A stretch of DNA of 64,000 bases from Pseudomonas wuhanensis (GTDB taxonomy: Bacteria > Pseudomonadota > Gammaproteobacteria > Pseudomonadales > Pseudomonadaceae): NCBI RefSeq assembly GCF_030687395.1, contig NZ_CP117430.1:5518001-5582000 (forward strand), in the 5' to 3' direction. This document shows, in pieces, positions 26,192-34,755 of this stretch; the stretch's first letter is position 1; the number at the start of each line of letters is the position of its first letter. The position numbers and the translations under genes were made by a program. The notes under the pieces are model-generated. The model saw only the letters and a list, made by a program, of their open reading frames with translations, had not been told where the DNA came from and did not search any database.

Positions 26192-27493
26192 ATGACCGAA
26201 ATACGTACACCTGCTGCCGATAATCCTGCTGTAGACCTGACACGCAATAGCGAAATAACCCACAAAGGCTGGAGCAAACACGACACCACCTGGATGCTTG
26301 GCCTCTATGGCACGGCGATTGGTGCCGGCACGTTATTCCTGCCAATCAACGCCGGTGTCGGTGGTTTCTGGCCGCTGCTGCTCCTGGCGGTACTGGCCTT
26401 TCCGATGACCTTCTTCGCCCACCGTGGCCTGACGCGCTTCGTGTTGTCCGGCCGTTCCGGGGACATTACTGAAGTGGTGGAAGAACACTTCGGCATCGGT
26501 GCCGGCAAGCTGATCACGCTGCTGTATTTCTTCGCGATCTTCCCGATTTTGCTGGTGTACAGCGTGGCGCTGACCAACACGCTGAGCAGCCTCATGGAGC
26601 ACCAATTGCACATGACACCGCCCCCTCGGGCGATCCTGTCGCTGGGGCTGATTCTCGGCTTGATGGCCATCGTCCGTTGCGGTCAGGGCGTCATCGTCAA
26701 ATGCATGAGCGTGCTGGTTTATCCGTTCGTCGCGGCATTGCTGTTGCTCGGTGTCAGCCTGATTCCAAATTGGAACGGCGCGTTCTTCGCCACCGCCAGT
26801 GAAGGCATGCCACTGCCGCTGTTCTTCAAGACCTTGTGGCTGGCGATTCCGGTGATGGTGTTCTCGTTCAACCATTCGCCGATCATCTCCGCCTTCGCCG
26901 TCGATCAGAAACAGCGCTACGGCGAACAAGCCGAACGCAAAAGCAGCGGCATTCTGGCGATCGCTCACGCCATGATGGTCGTCACGGTGATGTTCTTCTG
27001 CTTCAGCTGCGTGCTGGCGTTGTCCCCGGCTGATTTGGCCGCCGCGAAGGCGCAGAACATTTCGATCCTGTCGTACCTGGCCAACCACTTCCAGACACCG
27101 GTCATCGCTTACGCCGCACCGTTGATTGCGCTGGTGGCAATCACCAAATCCTTCCTCGGCCATTACATCGGCGCCAGCGAAGGCTTTCAGGGCCTGATCG
27201 TGAAAAGCCTGCGTGGCCGTGGCCGCGTCATGTCCGCCAGTTGGCTGAACCGCGTCACTGCGCTGTTCATGATCCTCAGCTGCTGGGCCGTGGCGACCTT
27301 CAACCCGAGCATCCTGGGCATGATCGAAACCCTCGGTGGGCCGATCATCGCGTGCCTGTTGTTCCTGATGCCGATGTACGCCATCCGCCGCGTGCCGGCC
27401 TTGCGCCAGTACTCGAATCAGGCCTCGAACGTGTTCGTGGTGTTGATCGGTTTGGTTGCACTGTCTGCGATCATTTACTCGTTCATGCCCTGA
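26192..27493 (+). CDS. Serine transporter of the HAAAP (SdaC/TdcC) family
   Basis: The 433-residue inner-membrane symporter has 11 apparent helices. A hydrophilic N-terminus (1-40) precedes TWMLGLYGTAIGAGTLFLPI, the first helix and typical family entry. SFNHSPIISAF in the middle is a family signature. SdaC-type proteins import serine with protons. I chose ATG 26192 with GAGG upstream over an in-frame GTG at 26156. Coupling with the dehydratase gene and divergent LysR gene supports serine as substrate. Confidence 0.88.
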   Translation: MTEIRTPAADNPAVDLTRNSEITHKGWSKHDTTWMLGLYGTAIGAGTLFLPINAGVGGFWPLLLLAVLAFPMTFFAHRGLTRFVLSGRSGDITEVVEEHFGIGAGKLITLLYFFAIFPILLVYSVALTNTLSSLMEHQLHMTPPPRAILSLGLILGLMAIVRCGQGVIVKCMSVLVYPFVAALLLLGVSLIPNWNGAFFATASEGMPLPLFFKTLWLAIPVMVFSFNHSPIISAFAVDQKQRYGEQAERKSSGILAIAHAMMVVTVMFFCFSCVLALSPADLAAAKAQNISILSYLANHFQTPVIAYAAPLIALVAITKSFLGHYIGASEGFQGLIVKSLRGRGRVMSASWLNRVTALFMILSCWAVATFNPSILGMIETLGGPIIACLLFLMPMYAIRRVPALRQYSNQASNVFVVLIGLVALSAIIYSFMP

Positions 27494-27504
27494 AACGGGC
27501 AGGC

Positions 27505-27540
27505 AAAAAGAAGGCGGGCCAGAGTGCCCGCCTTCTTTTT
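27505..27540 (+). terminator. Rho-independent terminator after the serine operon
   Basis: The stem AAGAAGGCGGGC / GCCCGCCTTCTT with loop CAGAGT is followed by a T run. It ends the dehydratase-transporter transcript. Confidence 0.9.
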
Positions 27541-27705
27541 GCCATGTTCATTGCCCCATCGTTTTCCCGGCATGCACCTTGCTTTGCCTCCTGCGTTGCA
27601 CGGATGAAAGTTACATGAACAGGGAAAGCCGATGGTCTGGTGTTACGAACTAATCCCGATCACGGCTGGTCAACAACTGCACGTTCAATCAGGCGGTGAC
27701 GCATC

Positions 27706-28023
27706 ATGGACAACCCCTTTCAACTCATTACCGATGCCTTTGCACCGGATTATCAAGTCAACCTGAGCATTCAGGGTCTGGACGGCAGCATCATGCTGAC
27801 CCTCTCCAAAAGTGGCCGTGTGGTGGCCAAACGGATGATCAGCGCCGAACAGCGCAATGATCCCAAGCGCCTCAAACGCCTGGTGCAAAGCATTCAATTC
27901 GGCATCGCCATCGAACAGGGCCACAGTGCCGTGGCCATCCTTGAAGCCATGACCGACGGCGACAATCGCAATCCGCCGCCGCCCTTGGTCAAATCCCGGC
28001 CTCGGCCTTCAATGGGGCTTTAA
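27706..28023 (+). CDS. DUF3509 protein
   Basis: The 105-residue cytosolic protein starts MDNPFQLITDAFAPDYQVNL, the DUF3509 signature, a family found almost only in pseudomonads. A beta-rich N-terminal half is followed by a helix (DPKRLKRLVQSIQFGIAIE) and a Pro-rich tail. No biochemical role is established. The frame overlaps the stop of the opposite psiE gene by four bases. Confidence 0.8.
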   Translation: MDNPFQLITDAFAPDYQVNLSIQGLDGSIMLTLSKSGRVVAKRMISAEQRNDPKRLKRLVQSIQFGIAIEQGHSAVAILEAMTDGDNRNPPPPLVKSRPRPSMGL

Positions 28024-28520
28024 ATCTCACCCTTCTCCACCTCGGGATGCTCACCGGAACCCGCACCGATCTTGCGTTGCGGGTGTTCGATCTTCACCGA
28101 AGGAAACTGCGACGAGGCGTAACGCACCACCAGAATCGCAAACGCCAGCAGCAGAATCCCGCCGCACAGGTAGATGATCCCCAAGTCTGGCGGATTGTGG
28201 TGCGAGACATTGGAGATGAGCAGCCGTGTCAGCGCAGTGATCGCCACGTAGATCAGAAACCGCACCGGCATGTGGTTGGTCTTGAAGTAAATCCCGACCA
28301 TCGCACCCAGTTCCAGGTAAATGAACAGCAGCAAGATGTCATCGATCTTGATGTGCCCCTGTTCGAGCATCCCGAGAAATTCCATCACCGCCGCCCAGGC
28401 GGTCACCGCACCGATGGCGAACAGCGCCAGGTAGTGGAAGGTCTCGACGAACAGGTTGCCCAGGGACTCGGCCAGTTGGTGCACGTTCTGCCGCAGTTTC
28501 TCGGCCCAGTTGATTTTCAC
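28020..28520 (-). CDS. psiE: PsiE phosphate-starvation-inducible membrane protein
   Basis: The 166-residue protein starts at a GTG with AAGGA upstream. It has four membrane helices (about 28-48, 60-80, 85-105, 112-132) and the family pattern HYLALFAIGAVTAWAAVMEF and FIYLELGAMVGIYFKTNHMPVRF (given partly). PsiE is induced by phosphate starvation in enterics; its function is unknown. It is convergent with the DUF3509 gene. Confidence 0.85.
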   Translation of the reverse strand: MKINWAEKLRQNVHQLAESLGNLFVETFHYLALFAIGAVTAWAAVMEFLGMLEQGHIKIDDILLLFIYLELGAMVGIYFKTNHMPVRFLIYVAITALTRLLISNVSHHNPPDLGIIYLCGGILLLAFAILVVRYASSQFPSVKIEHPQRKIGAGSGEHPEVEKGEI

Positions 28521-28665
28521 GATGGTTATTCCTTAGCTCGGTTCGAGCGGATGATGCGGGTTGGACGTGACGGTTGTTCTGCATGCAGAAAAAAGGCCAG
28601 ATACTGTTGGGTGAGATGATGGCTGCGTGATATGAGACACGTTGGCGGTGATTGGACGGACGCCA

Positions 28666-28730
28666 TCGCGGACAAGCCCGCTCCCACAGGGTCCGGCGGT
28701 GATCCTTGTGGGAGCGGGCTTGCCCGCGAA
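28666..28730 (+). repeat. REP palindrome pair
   Basis: Units cgcggacaagcccgctccca and tgggagcgggcttgcccgcg are inverted copies around a 25-base loop, between psiE and yebG. Confidence 0.85.
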
Positions 28731-28820
28731 TGGAGCGACACGGTTCACCTGACAAACGCCGATTACGGTCTACATTAAAAAGCCACTACCCAAAGCGCAG
28801 GGATTCGCTTATCCTTTTCG

Positions 28821-28836
28821 CTGTATATAGATACAG
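28821..28836 (+). promoter_or_regulatory. LexA (SOS) box of yebG
   Basis: CTGTATATAGATACAG differs from the ideal SOS box CTGTATATATATACAG by one base and lies 43 bases before the yebG start. YebG is a known DNA-damage-inducible gene in other gamma-proteobacteria, so repression by LexA is very likely. Confidence 0.88.
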
Positions 28837-28879
28837 TAGTCGAAACAGACAACTAATGTGAAGGCATGTGAGGTGGTGA

Positions 28880-29227
28880 ATGGCCGTCGAAGTGGTATAC
28901 CGCAGCAGCCGAGATCTGGAGCGCTTGTTCATGGATAAAGCCGAAGCTGACCGTCATGACAAAATGCTCGAACTGGCCGAATTGCTGGCTGAAGTGTTGC
29001 AAAAAGCCGTTCCGTCCCTGACCGAACAGCAAGTGGAAGAAGCCGGGATCTACATGGCGAAGAACCGCGATGTGTTCGCCAAGGCATTCAAGAGCCAGCC
29101 GGATGCGCTGTCCGAACTGCTGAATGCGCCTGCCGAAGTGGTTGAACCTGTTGCAGTCGCTGCACCTGTTGAAGTGGCCCCCGCTGAGCCGACCAAGCCA
29201 GCCAAAGCCGCGAAGACACCCAAGTAA
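28880..29227 (+). CDS. yebG: YebG family SOS-induced protein
   Basis: The 115-residue protein starts MAVEVVYRSSRDLERLFMDK and matches YebG over residues 1-75 (helical, with LTEQQVEEAGIYMAKNRD). An Ala-Pro-Glu-Lys-rich tail follows from residue 88, longer than the E. coli protein (96). Its function in the DNA damage response is unknown. A near-perfect LexA box precedes it, and a strong terminator follows at 29247. Confidence 0.88.
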   Translation: MAVEVVYRSSRDLERLFMDKAEADRHDKMLELAELLAEVLQKAVPSLTEQQVEEAGIYMAKNRDVFAKAFKSQPDALSELLNAPAEVVEPVAVAAPVEVAPAEPTKPAKAAKTPK

Positions 29228-29246
29228 GCAATGCCCGAATTGAATA

Positions 29247-29278
29247 GGCCCTGAGTCCAAATGGCTCAGGGCCTTTTT
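29247..29278 (+). terminator. Rho-independent terminator after yebG
   Basis: A GGCCCTGAG / CTCAGGGCC stem is followed by five T. It separates yebG from the convergent 2-oxoacid dehydrogenase operon. Confidence 0.9.
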
Positions 29279-29294
29279 CATGCCTGCGGGAAAC

Positions 29295-30404
29295 CTAGAT
29301 CTCAGGTTGTTCCAGCGCCTCGACCAACGCTTTGAAGAACCGCGCCGCCTCGCCGCCGGTGACCACCCGGTGATCAAAGGTCAGGGACAGCGGCAGGATC
29401 GGGTGCACCACCACCGTTCCTTCGACCGCCACCGGTTCATCGCGGATCGCCCCGGCAGCGAGGATCGCCACTTGCGGCGGCACTACCACCGGGTTGGCGT
29501 AGCGGCCGAACAAGGTGCCGAAGTTCGACAGGGTCAGGGTCGCGCCCATCATTTCCTGGGGCGGGATCGAGCGTGCCTGCACATCGGCCCGCAGACGCAT
29601 CACACCTTCTTTCAAATCCGCCGCCGTGCGCTGACCGACATCGCGCAGCACCGGCACGAACAAGCCATCCGGCGTATCCACGGCAATGCCCAGATCGAGC
29701 CGTTCGTGCTGTTTGAGCGCCAGGGTTTTACCATCGAAGGCGCTGTTGAGCACCGGCTCTGCGGCGCAGGCTGCCGCCATGGCCTTGGCCAGACGAATCA
29801 GCGGTTCTCGCGCCTGGCCCCAGCGATGCAGATCGGCATCCCCGAAAATCGTCACTGGCACCACTTCGGCATGGGATCTGGCCATGTTCAGTGCCATGCT
29901 GCGTCGCACGCCACGCAGCTTCTCACCGCCGAAGCGTTCGCGTTCGGTCTGGGCCGCGTTTTCTACGTCGCTGCGGGTGATCTGGCCGTCCTGGCCCGAG
30001 CCGACCAAGGTGCTCAGTTCAACGCCAAGCTGGCGAGCCAATTGACGCACCGCCGGCGTGGCGCGGTTCGCCAGGTGTTCACGAGTCGAAGGCGCAGCGC
30101 CGATAAAAAATGCATCTTCCTGATTTGTGCTGCCGCCCTCAAGCCGCCCCACCACAGTGCCCGCATCCGCTTCGCCTTCGTAACCGAGCAGAGGTTCGCC
30201 AACGTGAAGGATGTCGCCCTCGCCACCGAATGTTTTCGCCACCACGCCGTCGTAGGGTGCGGGAATGTCCACCAGCGCCTTGGCGGTTTCCACCGACACC
30301 AATAGTTGGTCGGCCTTGACGGTATCGCCGACCTTGACGTGCCAACGAACGATTTCCGCCTCCTGCAAGCCTTCGCCCAGATCCGGCAGTTTGAAATATT
30401 TCAT
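29295..30404 (-). CDS. Dihydrolipoamide acyltransferase (E2 of a 2-oxoacid dehydrogenase)
   Basis: The 369-residue E2 component starts with GAGGAGG upstream. It has one N-terminal lipoyl domain (residues 1-78) with the lipoylated Lys in VSVETAKALVDIP. An Ala/Pro-poor linker leads to an E3-binding domain (about 113-147, ATPAVRQLARQLGVEL) and a catalytic domain (about 165-369). The active-site motif reads FDHRVVTGGEAARF, so the His is kept while the usual Asp of HxxxDG is Thr. It forms the core of a pyruvate- or branched-chain-type complex. Genes for E1-alpha and E1-beta lie directly upstream; no E3 gene is present, so a shared lipoamide dehydrogenase is needed. Confidence 0.88.
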   Translation of the reverse strand: MKYFKLPDLGEGLQEAEIVRWHVKVGDTVKADQLLVSVETAKALVDIPAPYDGVVAKTFGGEGDILHVGEPLLGYEGEADAGTVVGRLEGGSTNQEDAFFIGAAPSTREHLANRATPAVRQLARQLGVELSTLVGSGQDGQITRSDVENAAQTERERFGGEKLRGVRRSMALNMARSHAEVVPVTIFGDADLHRWGQAREPLIRLAKAMAAACAAEPVLNSAFDGKTLALKQHERLDLGIAVDTPDGLFVPVLRDVGQRTAADLKEGVMRLRADVQARSIPPQEMMGATLTLSNFGTLFGRYANPVVVPPQVAILAAGAIRDEPVAVEGTVVVHPILPLSLTFDHRVVTGGEAARFFKALVEALEQPEI

Positions 30405-30431
30405 CGCAACCTCCTCGGCTTCAGGCGTTCC

Positions 30432-31418
30432 TCAGGGGTGATGCAGCACGGTGTCGCAGGCATGAAGAATGTCTTCGACCCCAGGCATGTACAGCGATTC
30501 CAGTCGATACAGCGGCGGCGGAATGTCTGGCGCGGTGACTCGCTGGATCGGTGCCTGCAAATCCAGAAATACCCGCTCATAAAGGCTCGCGGCGATTTCC
30601 GCGCCGACCCCGCAGGAGCGTGGCGCTTCATGCACGATCACACAGCGACCGGTCTTGCGCACCGAGGCCTCCATCGTGTCGAAATCCAGCGGTTTGATAC
30701 TGGCGACATCAATAACTTCCGCCGAGACGCCCTGCTCGGCCAGTTGCGTGGCGGCTTGCAGGGTTTCCATCACACTGGCGCCCCAACTGATCAGGGTAAT
30801 GTCGCTGCCTTCGCGCAGGGTGAAGCAGCTGTCCAGCGGCAGGCGCTTGCCGTCATCCAGCAGCGGTTGCGGGTTCATTCGGTAGAGTCGGGTGGGTTCG
30901 AGAAATATCACTGGATCCGGGTCGTCGATGGCCGCGAGCAGCAAGCCATAGGCCCGAGCCGGCGAGGACGGGATCACCACCCGCAGCCCCGGAATATGCG
31001 CGAACAGGGCTTCGGTGCTTTCGCTGTGATGCTCCGGCGCGCGAATCCCCGCGCCCATCGGCGAGCGCATCACCATCGGGCAGGTGAGCCGCCCGCGGGT
31101 GCGATTGCGCATGCGGCTGGCGTGGGACACCAAGTGCTCCATGGTGGCGTAGATGAAGCCCATGAACTGGATTTCCACCACCGGTTTCAGGCCTTGGGCC
31201 GCCATACCCACCACTAGCCCACCGAGCATGGTTTCGGCCAGCGGTGAGTCGATCACCCGCTTGAATCCAAAGCTGTCGCGCAGGCCCAGCGTCGCGCGAA
31301 AAACCCCACCGTTCACCCCGACGTCTTCACCCAGGACGATGACGTTTTCGTCCTCGCGCATGGCCCGATGCAACGCCAGATTCACTGCTTCCAGCAGCGT
31401 CACCTTACCGTTACTCAT
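30432..31418 (-). CDS. 2-oxoacid dehydrogenase E1 beta subunit
   Basis: The 328-residue protein starts at ATG 31418, just inside the end of the E1-alpha gene (eight-base overlap). The longer frame to 31511 would sit deeper in that gene and lacks a ribosome site. Typical transketolase-like motifs are visible: NVIVLGEDVGVNGGVFRAT, DSPLAE, and the C-terminal regulatory domain with EAPRSCGVGAEIA. With E1-alpha it forms the alpha2beta2 thiamin-dependent decarboxylase. It could serve pyruvate, acetoin or branched-chain oxoacids; the adjacent leucine dehydrogenase-like gene favours branched-chain substrates. Confidence 0.88.
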   Translation of the reverse strand: MSNGKVTLLEAVNLALHRAMREDENVIVLGEDVGVNGGVFRATLGLRDSFGFKRVIDSPLAETMLGGLVVGMAAQGLKPVVEIQFMGFIYATMEHLVSHASRMRNRTRGRLTCPMVMRSPMGAGIRAPEHHSESTEALFAHIPGLRVVIPSSPARAYGLLLAAIDDPDPVIFLEPTRLYRMNPQPLLDDGKRLPLDSCFTLREGSDITLISWGASVMETLQAATQLAEQGVSAEVIDVASIKPLDFDTMEASVRKTGRCVIVHEAPRSCGVGAEIAASLYERVFLDLQAPIQRVTAPDIPPPLYRLESLYMPGVEDILHACDTVLHHP

Positions 31419-32505
31419 GGCCCGAACCTCCCGTGCGGCGCGCCACCCGTTCGAGAAATTCTTCGCGCTGTTCAGCCAAGGCTTGCGGCCACTGGGCGTA
31501 GACATGATCAATCACTGATTCCGGTGACTGCATACCCGCCGCTTCGAAGTTATCCACAGCACCCTGAATCAAGCCCTGGCATTCGCTGATCAGTGCCTGT
31601 TCGCGGCTTTCGTCCCACACGCCCTGACCGGCCATGAAGCGTTGTAGCCGCTTGATCGGTTCTTCGAGCCAGGCCTGCTTGACCTCGTCCGCCGACCGGT
31701 AGCGCGTGGCATCGTCGGCAGTGGTGTGATCGCCGAGGCGATAGCTCAGGCATTCGAGTAACACCGGGCCTTTACCGTGACGCGCCCGTTCGAGGGCCGC
31801 TTGCATGCGGTCATAAACGGCGAGCATGTCATTGCCGTCGACTTGCTCGCCGTGGAAGCCGGCGCCAATGGCTTTCTGCGCCAGGGTCGGGGCACCACAC
31901 TGAATGCGCCGCGGCACCGAGATCGCCCATTGGTTGTTGTTGATCACAAACACCACCGGCAACTGCCAGGCGCCCGCAACATTGAGGGCTTCGAGGAAAT
32001 CACCTTTGCTGGTTCCGCCGTCGCCGCAAGTGGTGACGGCGACCCGATGCTGGCCACGGATTTTGAAGGCGCTGGCGACACCGCAGGCATGCAGGGCCTG
32101 GGTGGCAATCGGCACGCAGATCGGAAAATCCTCAGCGACCGCGGGGTCGGCAAAGTCGCTGCCACGCTCATCGCCGCCCCAATACAGAAGGATTTCTTCC
32201 ATGCGCACACCGCGCATCAATTGCACAGCGGTGTCGCGGTAATACGGGATCAGTACGTCTTCGGCGTGCATCAGGCTGCCAACCGCGACGCCAATGGCTT
32301 CCTGGCCCAAGGTTGGTGCGTAGGTGCCGATGCGCCCGGTGCGCTGCAAGGCGACAGCTTTCTGATCGAAAAGGCGGGTCAGGACCATCTGCCGATACAG
32401 GCGCGTCAGCAGATTGAAGTCGTCGGCCCAGGAGGGAAGATTGCCGAGTAAATGGCCGTCAGGGGATAAAAAACGGGTGTAGGGCAGCTCAACCTTGTGA
32501 AGCAT
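31411..32505 (-). CDS. 2-oxoacid dehydrogenase E1 alpha subunit
   Basis: The 364-residue protein starts at ATG 32505 behind an AGGAGC site. The thiamin diphosphate motif is GDGGTSKGDFLEALNVAG followed by NNNQWAISV (about residues 165-200). The conserved phosphorylation-loop-like RLGDHTTADDATRYRS lies near residue 270. It decarboxylates the 2-oxoacid and passes the acyl group to E2 with E1-beta. First of three overlapping complex genes, downstream of the leucine dehydrogenase-like gene. Confidence 0.88.
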   Translation of the reverse strand: MLHKVELPYTRFLSPDGHLLGNLPSWADDFNLLTRLYRQMVLTRLFDQKAVALQRTGRIGTYAPTLGQEAIGVAVGSLMHAEDVLIPYYRDTAVQLMRGVRMEEILLYWGGDERGSDFADPAVAEDFPICVPIATQALHACGVASAFKIRGQHRVAVTTCGDGGTSKGDFLEALNVAGAWQLPVVFVINNNQWAISVPRRIQCGAPTLAQKAIGAGFHGEQVDGNDMLAVYDRMQAALERARHGKGPVLLECLSYRLGDHTTADDATRYRSADEVKQAWLEEPIKRLQRFMAGQGVWDESREQALISECQGLIQGAVDNFEAAGMQSPESVIDHVYAQWPQALAEQREEFLERVARRTGGSGHE

Positions 32506-32636
32506 CACAGGGCTCCTGGCACGCGGGGTCGGCGTGCAATGGTCAGCCCCCACGCTTGTGGCGCAGGGTTTGGGGAGCGAGTTGGCCGGATAGGCACTCG
32601 CTCCTTTATCGATTCAAACTGTTCACTCGTGCTGCA

Positions 32637-33656
32637 TCACCGGTACAGCACTTTCTCCGCCAACTCATCCGCCACCCGGGCCGGGGAACGCTTTTCCGCT
32701 TGGGCATGGGCGAAGACTTCGGTTAGCCGTGAACTGATTTTCGACAGGTGCGCGGTGATGGTCGTCAGCTCTTCCCCGCGGTGTTTGAGCGACACGTAGA
32801 TCAGCCCGCCGGCATTGATCACGTAATCGGGTGCATACAGAATGCCCCGGCGCTCCAGCTGATCGGCGATTTCCAGATGGATCAATTGATTGTTTGCCGA
32901 ACCTGCGACCGCAGCGCAGCGCAGTTGCGACACACTGTTGCTGTTAAGCACAGCGCCCAGGCCGCAGGGCGCGAGTATGTCGCACGGTGTGCTGAGCAGC
33001 GCATCGTTGGCGATCGGATGAGCACCCAACTGCTCCATGGCCAGCTGCACCTTGCCGTGATCGATGTCGCTGACCAGCAGCTCGGCACCGGCCGCGTGTA
33101 GCTGTTCGGCCAAGGCATAACCGACATTGCCCAGGCCTTGAATGGCTATGCGCAGTCCTTCGAGATTATCGCTGCCCAAGCGGGCCATGGCAGTGCTGCG
33201 AATACCGGCAAACACGCCCATGGCGGCATGCGGTGCGGGGTCGCCCGCGGCAGTGGTACTGGTGACGAATTGGGTCTGTTGGGCGATGCAGTCCATGTCC
33301 GCCACGGAGGTGCCGGCGTCGATGGCGGTAATGTAGCGACCGTCGAGTTCGTTAATGCAGCGCCCGAAGGCTTCAAATAGCGCGGCGCGGTTTTCCACAT
33401 GGGCCGGGCGAAGAATCACCGCAACGCCACCGCCCTGAGCCAGGCCGGCCAGGGCCGCCTTGTAACTCATGCCTTGGGCAAGGCGCACAGCATCCTCGAT
33501 CGCGGCTTCATCGCTGGGGTAAGCAAGGTAACGACACCCGCCCAGGGCAGGTCCCAGACGGCTGTTGTGGATGGCAATCACCGCCTTCAATCCGGTGACC
33601 GGATCGACGCTCAGGTGCAGCGATTCAAGGCGAGTGCTTTGCATGAGAGCGAACAT
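32637..33656 (-). CDS. Leucine/valine dehydrogenase-like protein with altered catalytic site
   Basis: The 339-residue member of the Glu/Leu/Phe/Val dehydrogenase family oxidises branched-chain amino acids to 2-oxoacids with NAD in typical members. The substrate Lys is kept in GMSYKAALAG (about residue 66). The catalytic lysine of the GGGK motif, 12 residues later, is replaced: the sequence reads LAQGGGVAVIL. The Rossmann motif GLGNVGYALAEQL is intact near residue 175. If read correctly, the reaction should be impaired, and the protein may have another role. Placement before E1-alpha, E1-beta and E2 suggests the original pathway Leu/Val to acyl-CoA. Confidence 0.82.
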   Translation of the reverse strand: MFALMQSTRLESLHLSVDPVTGLKAVIAIHNSRLGPALGGCRYLAYPSDEAAIEDAVRLAQGMSYKAALAGLAQGGGVAVILRPAHVENRAALFEAFGRCINELDGRYITAIDAGTSVADMDCIAQQTQFVTSTTAAGDPAPHAAMGVFAGIRSTAMARLGSDNLEGLRIAIQGLGNVGYALAEQLHAAGAELLVSDIDHGKVQLAMEQLGAHPIANDALLSTPCDILAPCGLGAVLNSNSVSQLRCAAVAGSANNQLIHLEIADQLERRGILYAPDYVINAGGLIYVSLKHRGEELTTITAHLSKISSRLTEVFAHAQAEKRSPARVADELAEKVLYR

Positions 33657-33839
33657 CGTAGGGCTCCCGAATCACTTCTTGTAGTCGCCAGTATAGGCTT
33701 GCGCACAAAAATTGCAGAAGCGCACCGGAATAAGCGACGCCGCTTTGAACGCTTTCAGACATAACCTGTTACCGCCTGTGTGCAGCACTGGACGAAAGCC
33801 TGCGACGGGGCTAAAACGAGGCATTCCCCGGAGATTTTG

Positions 33840-34643
33840 ATGACCCCGCGCCAACGTTTTTTCGACTGTCTGCAACGATCACCGCCCGCGCTGTTCGAGG
33901 CGGCGCTGTGGATGGCCGTCGAACACGATAAAGAGCTGGATCCCGAGGCCGTGCTGGCGGACTTCAAGGACCTGCAACAGCGGGTCAGCTACGGGTTGCC
34001 GATGCTGCCGGTGAGCGAATTGGCTCAACCATTGTTGCGGCGAATGAATGACCTGGGGTTCGCTCAGGACGACTTCACGCCCATGCGTCCGCAAGTGGCG
34101 TTACTCAATAAAGTGTTGGAACGTCGGCGGGGCCAGCCGCTGGCGCTGGGCCTGATTGCGCTGGAACTGGCCAGAAGGCTGGAGATTCCCATGGTCGGGG
34201 TCAACTTTCCCGGGCATTTCCTGCTGCGGGTGCAAGGCGCCGATCACCTGCTAGACCCGTGCGGCGGGCGACGGCTGTACCCCAATGATTGCCGCGAACT
34301 GCTGCAACGTCAGTACGGCCCGAACATGCAGCTCAGTGCCGAGCATTTACTCACTGCCGAACCGGTGCAGATGCTACAACGCCTGTCGCGCAACCTGCGC
34401 CAGTTGTACCTCACGAACGATGACTACATCGACGCCCTGATCGACGCCGAGCGCGTGCTTGAATTGGGCAACGCCAGCGCCTCCGACTATCTGGCCCGAG
34501 CCAGCCTCTACCAACGACTGGACTGCCCGAATGCCGAGCGCTTTGACCTGGAGCATGCGCTGCTGCTCAGCGACGACCCGATCCAGCGGATTCGCCTGAC
34601 TGAACGATTAGGGCACCTACCGCCTAACTCAGTGGTTCACTGA
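33840..34643 (+). CDS. SirB1-family transglutaminase-like protein
   Basis: The 267-residue protein starts MTPRQRFFDCLQRSPP with GGAG upstream of ATG 33840; the frame is open from 33780 but without a better site. It has the SirB1 N-terminal transglutaminase-like domain (RRGQPLALGLIALELARRL and VGVNFPGHFLLRV, about residues 95-135), lacking an obvious Cys in the nucleophile position. A C-terminal TPR-like region (about 180-260) follows. Function unknown in pseudomonads. It is monocistronic. Confidence 0.78.
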   Translation: MTPRQRFFDCLQRSPPALFEAALWMAVEHDKELDPEAVLADFKDLQQRVSYGLPMLPVSELAQPLLRRMNDLGFAQDDFTPMRPQVALLNKVLERRRGQPLALGLIALELARRLEIPMVGVNFPGHFLLRVQGADHLLDPCGGRRLYPNDCRELLQRQYGPNMQLSAEHLLTAEPVQMLQRLSRNLRQLYLTNDDYIDALIDAERVLELGNASASDYLARASLYQRLDCPNAERFDLEHALLLSDDPIQRIRLTERLGHLPPNSVVH

Positions 34644-34648
34644 CTTCA

Positions 34649-34736
34649 TGTGGGAGCGGGCTTGTTCGCGAAGAACGATAACGCGGTGCGTCAGAAATAC
34701 CGCGGTGCCTTCTTCGCGAGCAAGCCCGCTCCCACA
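34649..34736 (+). repeat. REP palindrome pair
   Basis: Units tgtgggagcgggcttgttcg and cgcgagcaagcccgctccca are inverted around a 40-base spacer, between convergent SirB1-like and maiA genes. Confidence 0.85.
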
Positions 34737-34755
34737 TTGGGTCTATGTGAAGCCA

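Larger units (their letters stand above)
28521..28879. other. Divergent spacer between psiE and yebG
   Basis: The 359 bases hold the psiE promoter region, a REP pair (28666-28730) and a LexA box with the yebG promoter (28821 onward). No gene is visible in it. Confidence 0.65.
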
